Origin: Heliopora coerulea
Lineage: Eukaryota > Cnidaria > Anthozoa > Scleralcyonacea > Helioporidae
Length of the DNA: 64,000 nucleotides
Direction: 5' to 3'
Assembly (NCBI GenBank): GCA_030142905.1
Contig: JASJOG010000015.1
Coordinates: 2,540,501-2,604,500 of the forward strand
The notes below the pieces were generated by a model. That model ran no database searches, was not told where the DNA came from, and was given only the letters and a program-made list of their open reading frames with translations. A program made the translations under genes and the position numbers. The number at the start of each line of letters is the position of its first letter. Positions within the stretch are counted from its first letter, which is position 1. Of the stretch, positions 1 to 11,205 are shown piece after piece.

Positions 1-416
1 TTAACAACGGTCGCCTTTCAGAGCTTTTAAGTCCCTGTTTTCAAGGGGCCGTATCTACATTTTAATATGATAATACAAAGAACCACCAATGTACTTTCCT
101 CCGACTATACAATACTCATAAAATGAAAATTGATAAAATGAGAAACACTGCTATTCGCCCCTAAGAATGTCACAACTGTCGTTTAAATTTTGCAGAAAAG
201 GATTCGTTAATCTGTACTTATATATCCGCTATCTTCATTTTAGCTTTGAAGTTTCTTGGAAGTTTGTTCCAACACATTGTTCTCGAGTAGCTAACACTTT
301 TCTTTACGAACATTTTTTTTTTCGGTTTCTCAATCGTTGAAGGGTGAGGACGTGCAATTCGGAGCTCCGTTTAAATTTACTAAATAAAATCCTACAAAAG
401 CATACTTGATTGCCTC
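1..416. other. Left flank, no gene
   Basis: No coding region is recognised. The part nearest position 417 may be the 5' untranslated region of the LINE that follows, but no element boundary or target-site duplication could be identified. Confidence 0.4.
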
Positions 417-1691
417 ATGATACTATGGCTTCGCGATCTAATAACCTACACCTGGCATGGACAGGGGACTGATTCACTCAAGCAATTCTTTGCCGAAGAA
501 TTACAGCTACCCGGAACTTGGGATCAACCTGGCAACGACAAGAAAGTACTTAAAGTCAATGATACTACAATCTCTTGGCGCCCACGTAAAAATGTCCTGC
601 ATATAGAAGGTGTACTAAAATTGTGTACTAAAATCGGTGGAAATATAGACGCAATCGAATCTGGGATCACGAAAACGGTAAGCTCAGCAAAGACTGCGAC
701 CTCGCAATCCCCGTTTTGCGAATGTAAGGAGATGCACTCGGAGATTGAAGCTCTTAAGTTTGGCCAAGATACTAACAGAATGGCAATTCAGTCTCTATCA
801 GAATCGATTGCTCGCATTACTGATGTTTTGTCCCAAAATCAAGAGGATAATGATAATAAACGCGAAAATATCAACAGCGATACCGAAGGAATATTTAATA
901 ACTTTCAAGAACCAAACCATGAAATTCTTCAACACAATACATTCCATGCATCAGAAATGAGCGATGTTAATGATCCTAAAGTGGACGCGACTTGTTCTCA
1001 AAACAATATCTGCCTTGATAATTCATCCTTGAGTTCCTCAACTAAGGAATCGATTACCGATCCTGACAGAGATAGTTCAATCTTAATTATAGGCGACTCT
1101 ATGATTAAACATGTCGACCCCAGAAAAATTTCCCGAAGAAAAGTTACAAAGCGTATGTTCCCTGGTAAAACAGCAGAAGAAATAAAAGCTGAAGTAAAAG
1201 CCATCAAAGTCAAATCACTCCCCTCGCACATAATAGTACACGCCGGGACAAATGACCTCCCAGTGGATACGCCAAACAATTGCATTAAGAACATCAAGAA
1301 CTTAGCATTGAGTATCAAAGGAAAGTTCACTGGATCAAGAATCGGCTTATTAAGCATCACAGCAAGACACGATTTGCATGGCTTGGACCAACGAGCCACC
1401 ACAGTTAACGAACAAATACAAAAGTTTTGCACAAAGAATGACTTTGATTATATTAATAACAATAACGTGGATAGAACATGTTTGAATGGTAGTAGTCTTC
1501 ACCTGAACGCTAAAGGATCAGCTTTTTTAGCCACCAATTTTATCAAGTTTCTACGGGGGCAAAATGGATCTGGACAACCTCGTCGTGAAGGCCAAAGACA
1601 ATGGGGGGATTTTCGGAATTTTCCAACCTCCACGATATATCTTCTAGAGGACCGTCTGAGGTTAATCGCAACCCCTCAGAGGAGATATTAA
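417..1691 (+). CDS. LINE ORF1 with SGNH esterase-like domain
   Basis: A 424-residue open frame starting at ATG 417. The C-terminal half is an SGNH-hydrolase/esterase-like domain. It shows a GDSM nucleophile block near residue 227, a GTND block near residue 277 and an SLHLN block near residue 363 that would supply the catalytic histidine. The N-terminal half has no motif I recognise. Esterase-bearing ORF1 proteins are known from CR1-type retrotransposons, where they are thought to act in ribonucleoprotein or membrane interactions. The frame overlaps the start of ORF2 by about 90 nt in a different frame. It is open throughout although ORF2 is badly damaged, but expression is not implied. Confidence 0.8.
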   Translation: MILWLRDLITYTWHGQGTDSLKQFFAEELQLPGTWDQPGNDKKVLKVNDTTISWRPRKNVLHIEGVLKLCTKIGGNIDAIESGITKTVSSAKTATSQSPFCECKEMHSEIEALKFGQDTNRMAIQSLSESIARITDVLSQNQEDNDNKRENINSDTEGIFNNFQEPNHEILQHNTFHASEMSDVNDPKVDATCSQNNICLDNSSLSSSTKESITDPDRDSSILIIGDSMIKHVDPRKISRRKVTKRMFPGKTAEEIKAEVKAIKVKSLPSHIIVHAGTNDLPVDTPNNCIKNIKNLALSIKGKFTGSRIGLLSITARHDLHGLDQRATTVNEQIQKFCTKNDFDYINNNNVDRTCLNGSSLHLNAKGSAFLATNFIKFLRGQNGSGQPRREGQRQWGDFRNFPTSTIYLLEDRLRLIATPQRRY

Positions 1692-4628
1692 CAAGTAAGA
1701 GATGTGACCCTAGCTCAGGTAAAATAGATGAATCACTAACAAATAATAACATACTTCATGAATTAGCGACTACAAAAGGTTTACGTATTGCAAGTTTAAA
1801 TATTAATAGCCTTTTAAAGCATATTGATCAGTTGAGAATGATTATGCAAACTATGCCTGTTGATATTTTTGCTATCAATGAGACAAAAATTGATGAGTCA
1901 GTGTCTGATAATGAAATAAATATTTCTGGCTATTATCTTATACGTAAAGATCGAAGTAGATACGGTGGTGGAGTTCTTTTGTACATCAGCGAAACTATAC
2001 CATTCTCTGAACGAAATGACTTAATTCCAAATCCATTAGAAATGATATGTATTGAAATTACTAAACCTTATAGTAAGTCACTTCTAATAAGTACATGGTA
2101 TAGGCCACCAAACTCTTAAGGGGATTTATTTGATGAATATGAGACTTTTCTAAGGAAAAGTGATTTAGAAAATAAAGAAGTGATAATAATGGGAGATTTA
2201 AACTGTGATATCTCAAAATCTCCCCTTGAGACCCACACACGAAAGTTCCAATTTTTGTCCTCACTTTATCAGTTTGACCAGCTCATTAATGAACCCACAA
2301 GGGTAATGGAAACATCAGCAACCCTGATTGATATTATGCTTACGAATAAAGAAGAAAATATTTCAAAATCTGGAGTTATCCATCTTGGACTGTCAGATCA
2401 CAGCTTGATTTATGCTGTCAGAAAATATTGTAGTCCAAAATCTCGACAAAACACAAGATACATCCGTAACTTTAAAAATTTTAATTCCAGAGACTTCCTT
2501 ACTGATCTTGCATTTATGCCATGGGAGAGTGTAGCCCAGCATGATAACCCTAATGTCTGTTGGCAGGTATGGAAATCGTATTACCTTCAGGTCCTTGACC
2601 GACATGCACCACTCAGATGTAAAAGGGTTAGAGGAAACACTCTTCCTTGGATATCACCAGACATTAAAAATCTGATGAGGTCTAGAGACTTCCACAAAAA
2701 AAGGGATGTTAAGCACAACTCTCAAAATCACTGGGAAAATTATAAGTACGCAACAAAGTTAATCTAGAAATGAGGAAGGCAAAAACAAACTTTTTTTGTT
2801 GTAAAATTGAGGATTGTGTTCAGTCTAAAGATACCAGAAAAAGTTGGAAAGTAATTAATAATCTTTTGGGCAAAAATCAGAAATCGAGCAATATCTCACA
2901 AGTTAAAATTGACAATGTTGTTGTTTCGGAAAATAATGCAATGGCTGAGTCTTTTAATAATATCTTTGTCAATATCGGGGCAAAACTGACCGCTGAAGCT
3001 TATGAAGACCCTCGGAATATGAGTTCATCTGACAGGGAAAATTTCGGCCAAGTGTTTATCGTAATATGAACTTTCAGTTTTCTAAAATTAACAAGGATGA
3101 AGTAATTTGCCAGTTACGTAACCTTAAAATCTCCAAATCGACAGGAATTGGCAATATTCCTGCAATAGCTCTTAAATTATCTGCGGATGTTATTGGCCTC
3201 TCATTAATCTGGATATTTAATCTGTCGATTAAAACAGGAATTTTCGTGGATGAATGGAAAAAGGCTTGGGTACTACCCATTTACAAACCTGATGATAGGC
3301 AAAAATGTGAAAATTACCGCCCAATATCTATACTACCAATTATTAGTAAAATATTGGAGAGATCTGTTTTTAATCAGTTATATAGATTTCTAAACGATAA
3401 TTCCTTACTGTCCAATTATCAGTCAGGTTTCCAACCTAAGCACTCAACCTTCACTGCGCTTATTTAGATGTGCGATTCATTATACGAAAACATGGATAAT
3501 GGTCAGTTGAGTGGTGGTGTTTTTCTTGACATTCGTAAAGCTTTCGATTCAATTAATCACAAAATTTTATTACGCAAGATGAAAAATCAATTTGGAATAA
3601 TAAACACTGAATTGCATTGGTTTCAATCTTACCTAACAAATAGGGGACAGGTTTGCGTTGTCAATGGAACGATTTCTTCTAAAAGAATTGTTTGTGGTGT
3701 TCCACAGGGATCTATCCTGGGACCCTTACTATTCTTACATTATATTAACGATTTTCCTGAATGTCTCGACAGACCGACTCCCTACCTGTATGCTGATGAT
3801 ACTCAAATTTCCTCTACCGCTAACGATTTAGCGGAACTCACCGAAAATCTAAATAATGACTTAAATAAAGTCAGTGAATGGCTCCTTACGAATAAATTGC
3901 AGTATCATTCGACCAAAACTAAAATAATGTATATAGGTTCGAATTATAACAATACTGTGAGTCATGAACTTCCTGTGATGTTGAATAATCGACCAATCGC
4001 TCGAGTTCGCTCATTTAAATGCCTTGGTGTTGAGCTCGATGAAAATCTTTGCTGGAAAAATCACAGAAATGATTTGTAAAAAAGTTGGTGCTGGCATAGG
4101 CGTTATGATACGCATCAAGCCCTATGTTCCTTCAAACACTCTTAAAACAATTTATCAAGCGTTGATACAACCGTACTTTGACTATTGCTCTCCCTTATGG
4201 GGAATTTACAATAAGCAACTTAAAGATAAACTTCAAAAATTTCAAAATCGCGCAGTGAGAGTAATAACTGGCGCCTGTTACGAAGCAAGATCTGCTGATG
4301 TTCTTCGATCCCTTGCTTGGGAAAACTTAGATTCAAGACGATATGCAAGTAAATTAACATTGATGTACAAAGTATCGAATAATTATACTGACCAAACTTG
4401 AGGGAGGCACTAATAAGGAGAAATGATATGCAAACTAATTATGAACTCAAGAATGGTCACACCGATATAGCACTCGCAAAACCAAAAAGAGAATTTCTTA
4501 AAAAAAGTTTCAATTATAGAGGGGCTAAACTCTGGAATAGTCTTCCTTCGGATATTAAACAAGCTGAATCAATTTACTCATTCAAAAATTTGTTGAAACA
4601 GAATTATATATTTGGTACCCACACTTAA
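1601..4628 (+). pseudogene. LINE ORF2 (endonuclease-reverse transcriptase), disrupted
   Basis: The endonuclease part shows SLNINSL, INETKID, a YGGGV block, WYRPP, MGDLNCD and SDHSL in order (about 1780-2420). The reverse transcriptase part shows an ENYRPIS block, DIRKAFDSINH, GVPQGSILGP and the catalytic YADD (about 3250-3800), then a C-terminal region with LWNSLPSDIK near 4540. An in-frame TAA at 2117 interrupts the endonuclease. A stop and frame change occur near 2765-2770, a frame change near 3060, an in-frame TAG at 3465, and frame changes near 4065 and 4395. All catalytic blocks are recognisable but no single frame spans them, so this is a dead copy. The exact ORF2 start is uncertain. 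Confidence 0.88.
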
Positions 4629-4836
4629 CTACCCATGCACTCAATATGATGATAACTGTTAACGCTGGGGCCACACCTTACATAATATTTATTTACTTAT
4701 ATGCATTTTGTAAATAGTTAGTAATTAATTTTGTATATAGCCTTAACTTCTTCTCTTTATGTAATTTTGTATTCTTGAACGCCCCTCGTGGAAATCAACT
4801 TTTTGCTGTCGAGGCTAGCGTCTGTAAACAAAGTTT

Positions 4837-4855
4837 TACCTACCTACCTACCTAC
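4837..4855 (+). repeat. TACC tandem run at LINE 3' end
   Basis: Four to five copies of TACC follow the ORF2 3' region directly. This is read as the retrotransposon's 3' terminal microsatellite. Confidence 0.6.
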
Positions 4856-4894
4856 TGTTCAAGAACGTCAACATGAACACTCGCTGTCCTTGTA

Positions 4895-4995
4895 TAAGCC
4901 GTCTCACTCGCCTTCAGAAGGTTACGAGTTCGATTCTCCTCTGGGGTTCCGAAACATTTTCTGATGATTTGACTACGAAGAACTTTCGCGTACTG
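4895..4995 (+). mobile_element. tRNA-derived SINE fragment
   Basis: The segment contains a pol III B-box-like GAGTTCGATTC followed by CTCTGGGGTT and a GAAACATTTTCTGA tail. The same order occurs in the better SINE copies near 10.6, 11.1 and 62.3 kb. The A-box end is degraded. Confidence 0.45.
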
Positions 4996-6458
4996 TTAGT
5001 CGTAAGCCAAGCTCATGCAATTAAAACAGTTACCCAGAGCATCAGGTAGATTCACAATTTGTCTCTATCAAGACTACCGCGTGGGCAGCTCACATTGTGA
5101 TCTTCCCAGTTCGACCTTCATGTTGAGTTCGGAAGCATTTTCTGAGAATTATAATACGTACATGATGATCATTTGTGCGTCAACCGTCTTACTCCATATT
5201 CTTAGGTACATAACGACCTTCAGAAAATTGGGGTTTTCTGTCTTGCTGTTCTCTCTCTCTGCCCAATCACGTTTCACAGTAAGCCAAACCTAATGACGTA
5301 GTTTTCGTAGACAAAAACACTTCTTTGAATTTTGAATTCATTTGCATGAGATATGGCTCACGATGAACATGGCATTTGAACTAGAGCGGGAAGCCAACTT
5401 CTCCCACGGTTGTTTGGGCTTGTTTACTTTCTTTAAACTGTTTGAATTCGTTGCAAATATAACTTCCTTCCTAAAATCTACTTTTCTGGAGCGTAGATGT
5501 CTCTCAAATGACACTTGTGGACAGGACGTTCCCCGTAACGATAAAGTATTAAGGTATTTAATTACCAGCAGAAGGCAATGTCGATATGGAGGGAAGTCTC
5601 TAAAGTTGTTATCGATTTCTTTGTCACATCTAAATATAGAGATTCACGATAATTACCGAGACAACAAAACATTCTTCGAGTACTTCGTGATCGAAAATCT
5701 TCAAGTGTTAATTATTTTGAAGGGCCGGAAACTGTTCATGATTTTTCAGAACCTTCACTACAACACTCGTGCCTTTTTTTCGCCTTTCTTTGGTTCCTCT
5801 AATAATAAACGAGCCATTCTTGACAGCTAGACCCCAAGTCTAGCGAAAGCTCAAGGCGTAGCGAGCTTTTCAAGTAGCATGTCTGTTTACGGCCAGTTGG
5901 CATTAGCTTATTTATGATTAAATTTCGTTTGTTGTTGAGTGGTACATCTGTGTAACTGTTTATGTTCCCTTAAGCTGGTACCCCAACATCTGACGACACG
6001 TGTTACCTTCCCAAATCTTTCTACATGAGGTTGTGATCCAGTTAGTTTACGGTTTCTAAGGTTATCAGTGAAAGAATTGAATAGCTAAGCCTTTTGTATT
6101 TAAATGACTTACAGTTGCTAAGGCACTGTTTACACGAAAAAAATTTCAACCTGGACTGGATTAACTTCTGAAATTTCCGACCTGGCTGACCGGGCATAAA
6201 TTCCTCTTACGTTACCAGCCTCTTGATCCGTTCAGAAGCCACAATCAACCAACGGCTTCAAGGAGTATAATATAAAATACATTCCGAAAAATAATACCAT
6301 CCTTAACAACTCAATATTCCAGATAATAACCGAAGAAGAATAGTTGAAACTATAAAGTAGAATGGTGTGGAAGTTGTGTTGAATGACGTGTAAAAAGCCA
6401 AAATGATGGGAGAACTGCCGATGCTTGACAGGAGACACTCCTCTCTGAACCGCTTCAG

Positions 6459-6549
6459 TGTGGGAGCTCTCCCCTTGACGCGTAAAATCGTCTGGTGTTA
6501 GCCATGCAGAGTGAAATAGTGAAGTCTTATCCCGCCGGGGAAGAGTTAA
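6459..6549 (+). repeat. Dispersed repeat, copy 1
   Basis: The run GTGGGAGCTCTCCCCTTGAC, an AAGTCTTA block and a GGGAAGAGTT block recur in the same order at 52031-52086, where the middle is shortened. The family is unidentified; it is a dispersed repeat, not a gene. Confidence 0.45.
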
Positions 6550-9500
6550 ATATAAGATACCCGTGAGACAGTAAAAGATTCTCCTTATTTTATTAAGTTT
6601 ATTTTCTACTTTATTACAAAGCCTTCATCAGACAGTATCAATGACTTTGTAATTCAGTCGAAATGTTACGACTTTAACTTTTATCATATAGTACGTCTTA
6701 ACCCTTTAACCCTTAATTTTTTTTTTTTTTGCTTTATTCTTTGTTCTCTCTTTATTTTTGCTTGGTTCTGTCATTTGTCCTTAAGTGTCCAATATACCGG
6801 ACATTGGGCGTTGAAGGGGTTAATGGTACAACGGGCAACAAGTCTTGCAATTTTGTGACACAATAAAATTACAAAGCCAAAGAGTAAAATCCGTCGTCAG
6901 CACTGAATCTCGGGACCTTTTTGTTGCCCCAGACAGTTACCAATCACGTTAGGATCCAACTCAACTTCATCGCGACAAACGTCGCTACATAAACGTTGCG
7001 GAACTCGTTGCAAGCAAGAACTTTTGCAATGTTTCTTGTCGCGATTTTATTGCAGAATAACATTGCAAAGTTTGTCAGAAATTGGTCCTGATAAAAATTC
7101 CTCCTGCACCCCCTGGGGAAGGTCTTAGAGAACACATTTTAAAGATCGGTTCATGCTATCTTACTTAACGGATTTAATTTTCAAATTCGAATGTCTGGAT
7201 GCCAGTTCGGCCAATCTGATTTACTGGATCCGAGTTTTGGAAGGACACTTAAAAGAGTCCGTGAAATGGAAATTAACGATTTTTTTACGACGATTTATAA
7301 TTCAAATTACGTTGCATGGTAGACTGAAAAGTGTCCGCCTTGTGTGACTTCATTTTGCAATACAAATCTTCGTTGAAAATTGTTTGATTTAATGTCACAT
7401 TTACACATTTGATATAGAAATAAATACGATGTCGAAAGGTTGATAATTCATTGACGTTCGAAAAACGATATCTTTTGTGATGATAAACTCTTAAAAGTTT
7501 ACACATGGCAACAGTGCATGAAATTAAACATTAAATTTAAATATGTTGCCGTAGTTTTGACTACCCACCTCTGCAAAACAACAGATAGTTGTTTCCTGCC
7601 GTTTTACGGCCATTTTTTCGTTTCTTGCTCGTAATTCCTGCTTTAATCTGCCTTCCTATTCCAAATACAATAAAAAAATAGCATACTTTGCTTTCGTGCG
7701 AGAAGAAAAGAATAATTCTGGTAATATGGAGAATGGGATCTGGTTTACTACCTTGTAACCACGGCACTAGTATTTTTCGAAAAATGATGTTTAGTATCAT
7801 TTGACGCATGCAAAGTATCAAGTTATTTCATATCTCAAAGATTCATAATTTTCAAATATGTCACAATGTTGTATCTACGTTATTACGTCATAGGCTACGT
7901 CATTTCCATATCAAATTACCCCAAATAGCTTACGTACAAAGTGACATATCTAGAAACTTTAAAGACAGTTCTTCATCATTCAGTAGTTCGTTAAAGCAGG
8001 CTCAACTGCCCATGTGGTATACATCAAGACTTAAACACTGACATATTTCATAAGTCAACCTTCTCATGACGCAAGCGCATACGATACCAGTCAGTTTAAG
8101 CAATAGACTACATTAGTTTGTACGGTGTACGGACGAGCCCTTAAGACATCGTCTGGCATTGATGATTGTTTATGACATCACACTTGCTTATAGTCATTCA
8201 CCTCTCTCCAATTATATTTTTCACACATCGTGAAAAAGGAAACATTCTCACTAAACGGTTTCCTTGCAGAAACGATGGCGACAATTTCTTCGATCGTCGT
8301 GTAGGTCTGGAGAGAGCTTTCGGACATCTCTACAATTTGAAGTAGATAAACATGGTTTTGCTAGTTTTTTGCAACTCATGCTTTTCTGGGATATGACTCT
8401 GGAATGATTGTCACCCATAACTCTAATGACGGGAGTTTAACCTGGTATGGTAATTGTATCACTTTCTCCGTTTACATGGTAACAAAAGTAATAGAAAACA
8501 ACATGGAAAATCTAATTTTGTTAAGGGAGCGGAGAACCTGGTCTTTTACTTCTCAACCTTAGTAGTTCAATGCTTAGTATAAAAACTGTCTTACCTTTTA
8601 ATGCCATTTTGGAAACGTTGATAACTGACAGTTTTTTAAAGTTTTTAAGAAAATAGTGATTCAATACAAATGATTGGCACTGCTAAAGGCACCAGGTGAG
8701 CCATTGTTACGTTAACGATTCGCGACCATTGTCATGGTCACGCGTGGCACAAGATTTAATACAAAGAAAGATCATCTAGTGGTTTCACGCTCTGCGTTCG
8801 AACTGCTTAATCTAGCCCAACCGAATACGGCCAGAAGTTTATTCTTGCAACTGACTGGCCAACGAAAGAAGCAAATATTCGGCCGACACTTCATTGGCCA
8901 AAGATCTTAACTTTTAAAACAATGGCTGTCTTTCTGGCCGGAAGGCTTATGAAAGGAAGGTTATTTAGGGTGTTACCTTGTTCTTTTATTCTTTATCCTT
9001 TTAATTTATGGAGGATTGGGCATTAGTGAATACAATTATTGCAGAAAGAAAGAAATGTCAAGGGAACCCGCCACGCGATGTGGAAAACGGCATCAAACAT
9101 CGAAGCAAAATGAAAGAGATCCATAATGGCAACCGAGCAGGAGTTGATACACAGTGTACATACGAGAAAATTTGTGAAATACATCTAAAGTACATCACCA
9201 TGAGACTTTTTTGGTCAGTCATTATTTCTCAGGCCGAAGAGAACTTAAAAATAGAAATTTGATAGAATTAGCAGCAAAATATCAATCCCAAGCTTGAGAT
9301 AACAATATCTGAAGACCAAAGGAATCCAGTTTATCTTGTATCTCTTTGTTTAGAGATCCTCTCGACTCCAGCAAGGAGTTTTTCCTCTTATTTCAAAGAA
9401 TTGTTGAGCTTGAGCGATACTCAGCTGATGCCTCATGGATTCCCTACCTTCATCTTGAAGGAACAGTTATTTAACAACAAAGGATGTTCCGCAAACAATA

Positions 9501-10609
9501 AGCCTTTGTGATGAGCGAGTAGGAATCAAAAAGATTTAATTCGAAGAAGTTGAGAATGCGCACCGCATGGAAAAGTTTGAAAAGGCAAAAAATAATACAA
9601 CGCTAACGAATGTATCAAACGAAGAGCCCAGCGTTCGACTTTCTTTCGGAAGAAGGATTAGGGAATACCAGAAAAATTGGAGAGTAGCCAACCTGGACAA
9701 TGTCAGACACTTAGTCAATTCGGTCTTTGGAATTTCGATATTTTGCCGGTACAGGGGAGAACACAGGAACTAAATATGTAAGAAAACCTAGGGGCTGTTG
9801 TTCAAAACCTACATAACTTATGCCAAAGATAAATTCTCGGCAAAGTGGATAATTATGTAATTATCCTGGGGTAGGTAGCGAGTAAATGGCGCTGTAAGCC
9901 AGGTTTAACGAGCTGGTTTCTTTAAATTCAGAGGAGGCTCACTGTATTTTTTTTTTTGCTTCAAAGGGTCTGAAGAGACTAACCTTGAACTATCGAGCTG
10001 TTGAAACTAAGCTCTGAACAAGGGATCTCATGATAACAATAGAAGAAAGATATGCAAGAAAAAGATACCAACTTTTAATAATCCTGGTCTACACCTAGTA
10101 TAAAAGGATTTAATTTAATAAAGTTTAAAGTAGACTGGTCTGCTAAAACATGTGGGGATAAACGGAAGATAAAATTTGGGATTAGCATTTAGAACAATGA
10201 GACGTCGGTGGTACTTCAGTCGTACACAGGCAATGATTACCTTAACCAGCTATGTCAGGATATTAATTCGATTTAATTTTGCATGCTGAAATTTGGTATG
10301 CGTTTAGGTTAATAATTCTGGAGCATTTAGTAAATTTTTCGGATTGGTACTTGTTTTTCTCTTGATCAGAAATGGGAACGAGTACCAAACCTCGAATATT
10401 AAACCAAGAACTGAATCCTGGCTCACGAACAAGCCACGTGTGAAGTAATCAGAATTGTGGTGAGGTATCTGGGTATCAACGACAAAGAACATTCTTGGCT
10501 GAGTATTAAGCCAAGAATTATCTATATATACCAGATCTGAGAATACAAAGTAAATGCTAAGTCGGTATATGTTGTAGATGTGAGACATTGGAGATATCGT
10601 AGGTGATGG

Positions 10610-10735
10610 ATGAACGTTCGTCAAGCTCTAACCTCAGAAAAACGACTTCTGAGCCCCAGACGGAGATCGAACCCGCAACCCTCTGACGACCGGTGAGACA
10701 CTCTAAACACTAAGGTACCGAGACTCAGATGGTGA
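10610..10735 (-). mobile_element. tRNA-derived SINE, minus strand
   Basis: On the minus strand this reads GAGTCTCGGTACC, an A-box-like TAGTGTTTAGAGTG, CACCGGTCGTCAGA, and a B-box GGTTCGATCTCC, then CTGGGGCTCAGAAGTCGTTTTTCTGA and a GACGAACG end. It matches the plus-strand copy at 11084-11205 block for block. The two copies are head to head. Confidence 0.75.
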
Positions 10736-10737
10736 AC

Positions 10738-10983
10738 TAAGACCCCGTTCACACGATACCGATACGAAATGAAACCGTAACGAAATTATTACGGTTAGGC
10801 CTTGCGTTCACACGGTACCGATATGAAAAAGCATGAAACCGTAATGCTGACCGTAACGATTTGAAACCGTAATGTGAAACCGTAATGAAACTGTACCTCT
10901 AGCTGTATCGTGTGAACAGGTTCGTACCGTGATATTTTGATACCGGTGCAGTTTCGTACCGGTATCGTGTGAACGGGGTCTAA
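10738..10983. mobile_element. Harbinger-type MITE with TAA target duplication
   Basis: Perfect 21-bp terminal inverted repeats (10741-10761 and 10960-10980) begin GACCCCGTTCACACG. The element is flanked directly by TAA on both sides (10738-10740 and 10981-10983). A 3-bp TWA duplication is the signature of PIF/Harbinger elements. The 240-bp interior holds no coding capacity and several GAAACCGTAA-like subrepeats. It lies between one arm of a SINE palindrome and the short inverted repeat, so it inserted after that palindrome formed. Confidence 0.75.
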
Positions 10984-11083
10984 GGTGCAAGTTCGACATA
11001 TGTGCTGCCTAAGTGGCAGATTAAAATCATCATTGGCATATCATGGCTGCCGCTTAGTTCGTACATATGTCGAACTTGCACCT
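10984..11083. repeat. 21-bp inverted repeat forming the centre of a SINE palindrome
   Basis: An AGGTGCAAGTTCGACATATG arm at about 10983-11003 has its exact reverse complement at 11063-11083, with a loop of about 59 nt. The two SINE copies lie outside the arms in opposite orientation, so the whole 10.6-11.2 kb region is one interrupted palindrome. Confidence 0.7.
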
Positions 11084-11205
11084 GAGTCTTGGTAGCTCAA
11101 TGGTTAGAGCGTCCCACCGGTCATCAGAAGGTTGCGGGTTCGATCCCCGTCTGGGGCTCAGAAATCGTTTTTCTGAAGTTCGGGCCGGACGAACGGTCAT
11201 CTATC
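11084..11205 (+). mobile_element. tRNA-derived SINE, plus strand
   Basis: A tRNA-like head carries the A-box TAGCTCAATGGTTAGAGC and the B-box GGGTTCGATCCCC, followed by CTGGGGCTCAGAAATCG and a GGACGAACGG segment. The acceptor and T arms pair with wobbles, but the region where the anticodon arm should be cannot pair. This is therefore a SINE head rather than a working tRNA gene. Confidence 0.75.

Larger units (their letters stand above)
400..4855 (+). mobile_element. CR1-like non-LTR retrotransposon (LINE), decayed
   Basis: The element has an esterase-type ORF1 followed by an overlapping ORF2 with an apurinic endonuclease and a reverse transcriptase, an order typical of CR1-clade LINEs. No LTRs and no RNase H are visible. 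The 3' end is a short TACC tandem run at 4837-4855, consistent with the microsatellite-like 3' termini of CR1/L2 elements. ORF2 contains several stops and frame changes, so this copy cannot make its own reverse transcriptase. The 5' boundary is approximate. The clade is assigned from gene order and motifs, not from a phylogeny. Confidence 0.85.
4856..10600. other. Gene-free stretch with repeat debris
   Basis: No open frame here has a recognisable domain. The longest, 162 codons starting at 5342, has no family resemblance I can name. A tRNA-related SINE fragment lies at about 4895-4995. A short dispersed repeat at 6459-6549 reappears in part near 52031. A sequence at about 6130-6200 resembles, on the opposite strand, one at about 11810-11865. 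The remainder shows nothing I can assign. Confidence 0.5.

Noticed and set aside
5342..5830. 162-codon open frame as a gene
   Set aside because: No recognisable domain, signal or repeat relation, and no splice or promoter support; compatible with chance.
11087..11161. Functional tRNA gene
   Set aside because: A and B boxes and the T arm are good, but the anticodon arm cannot pair and the same extended tail follows in several copies, which fits a SINE.
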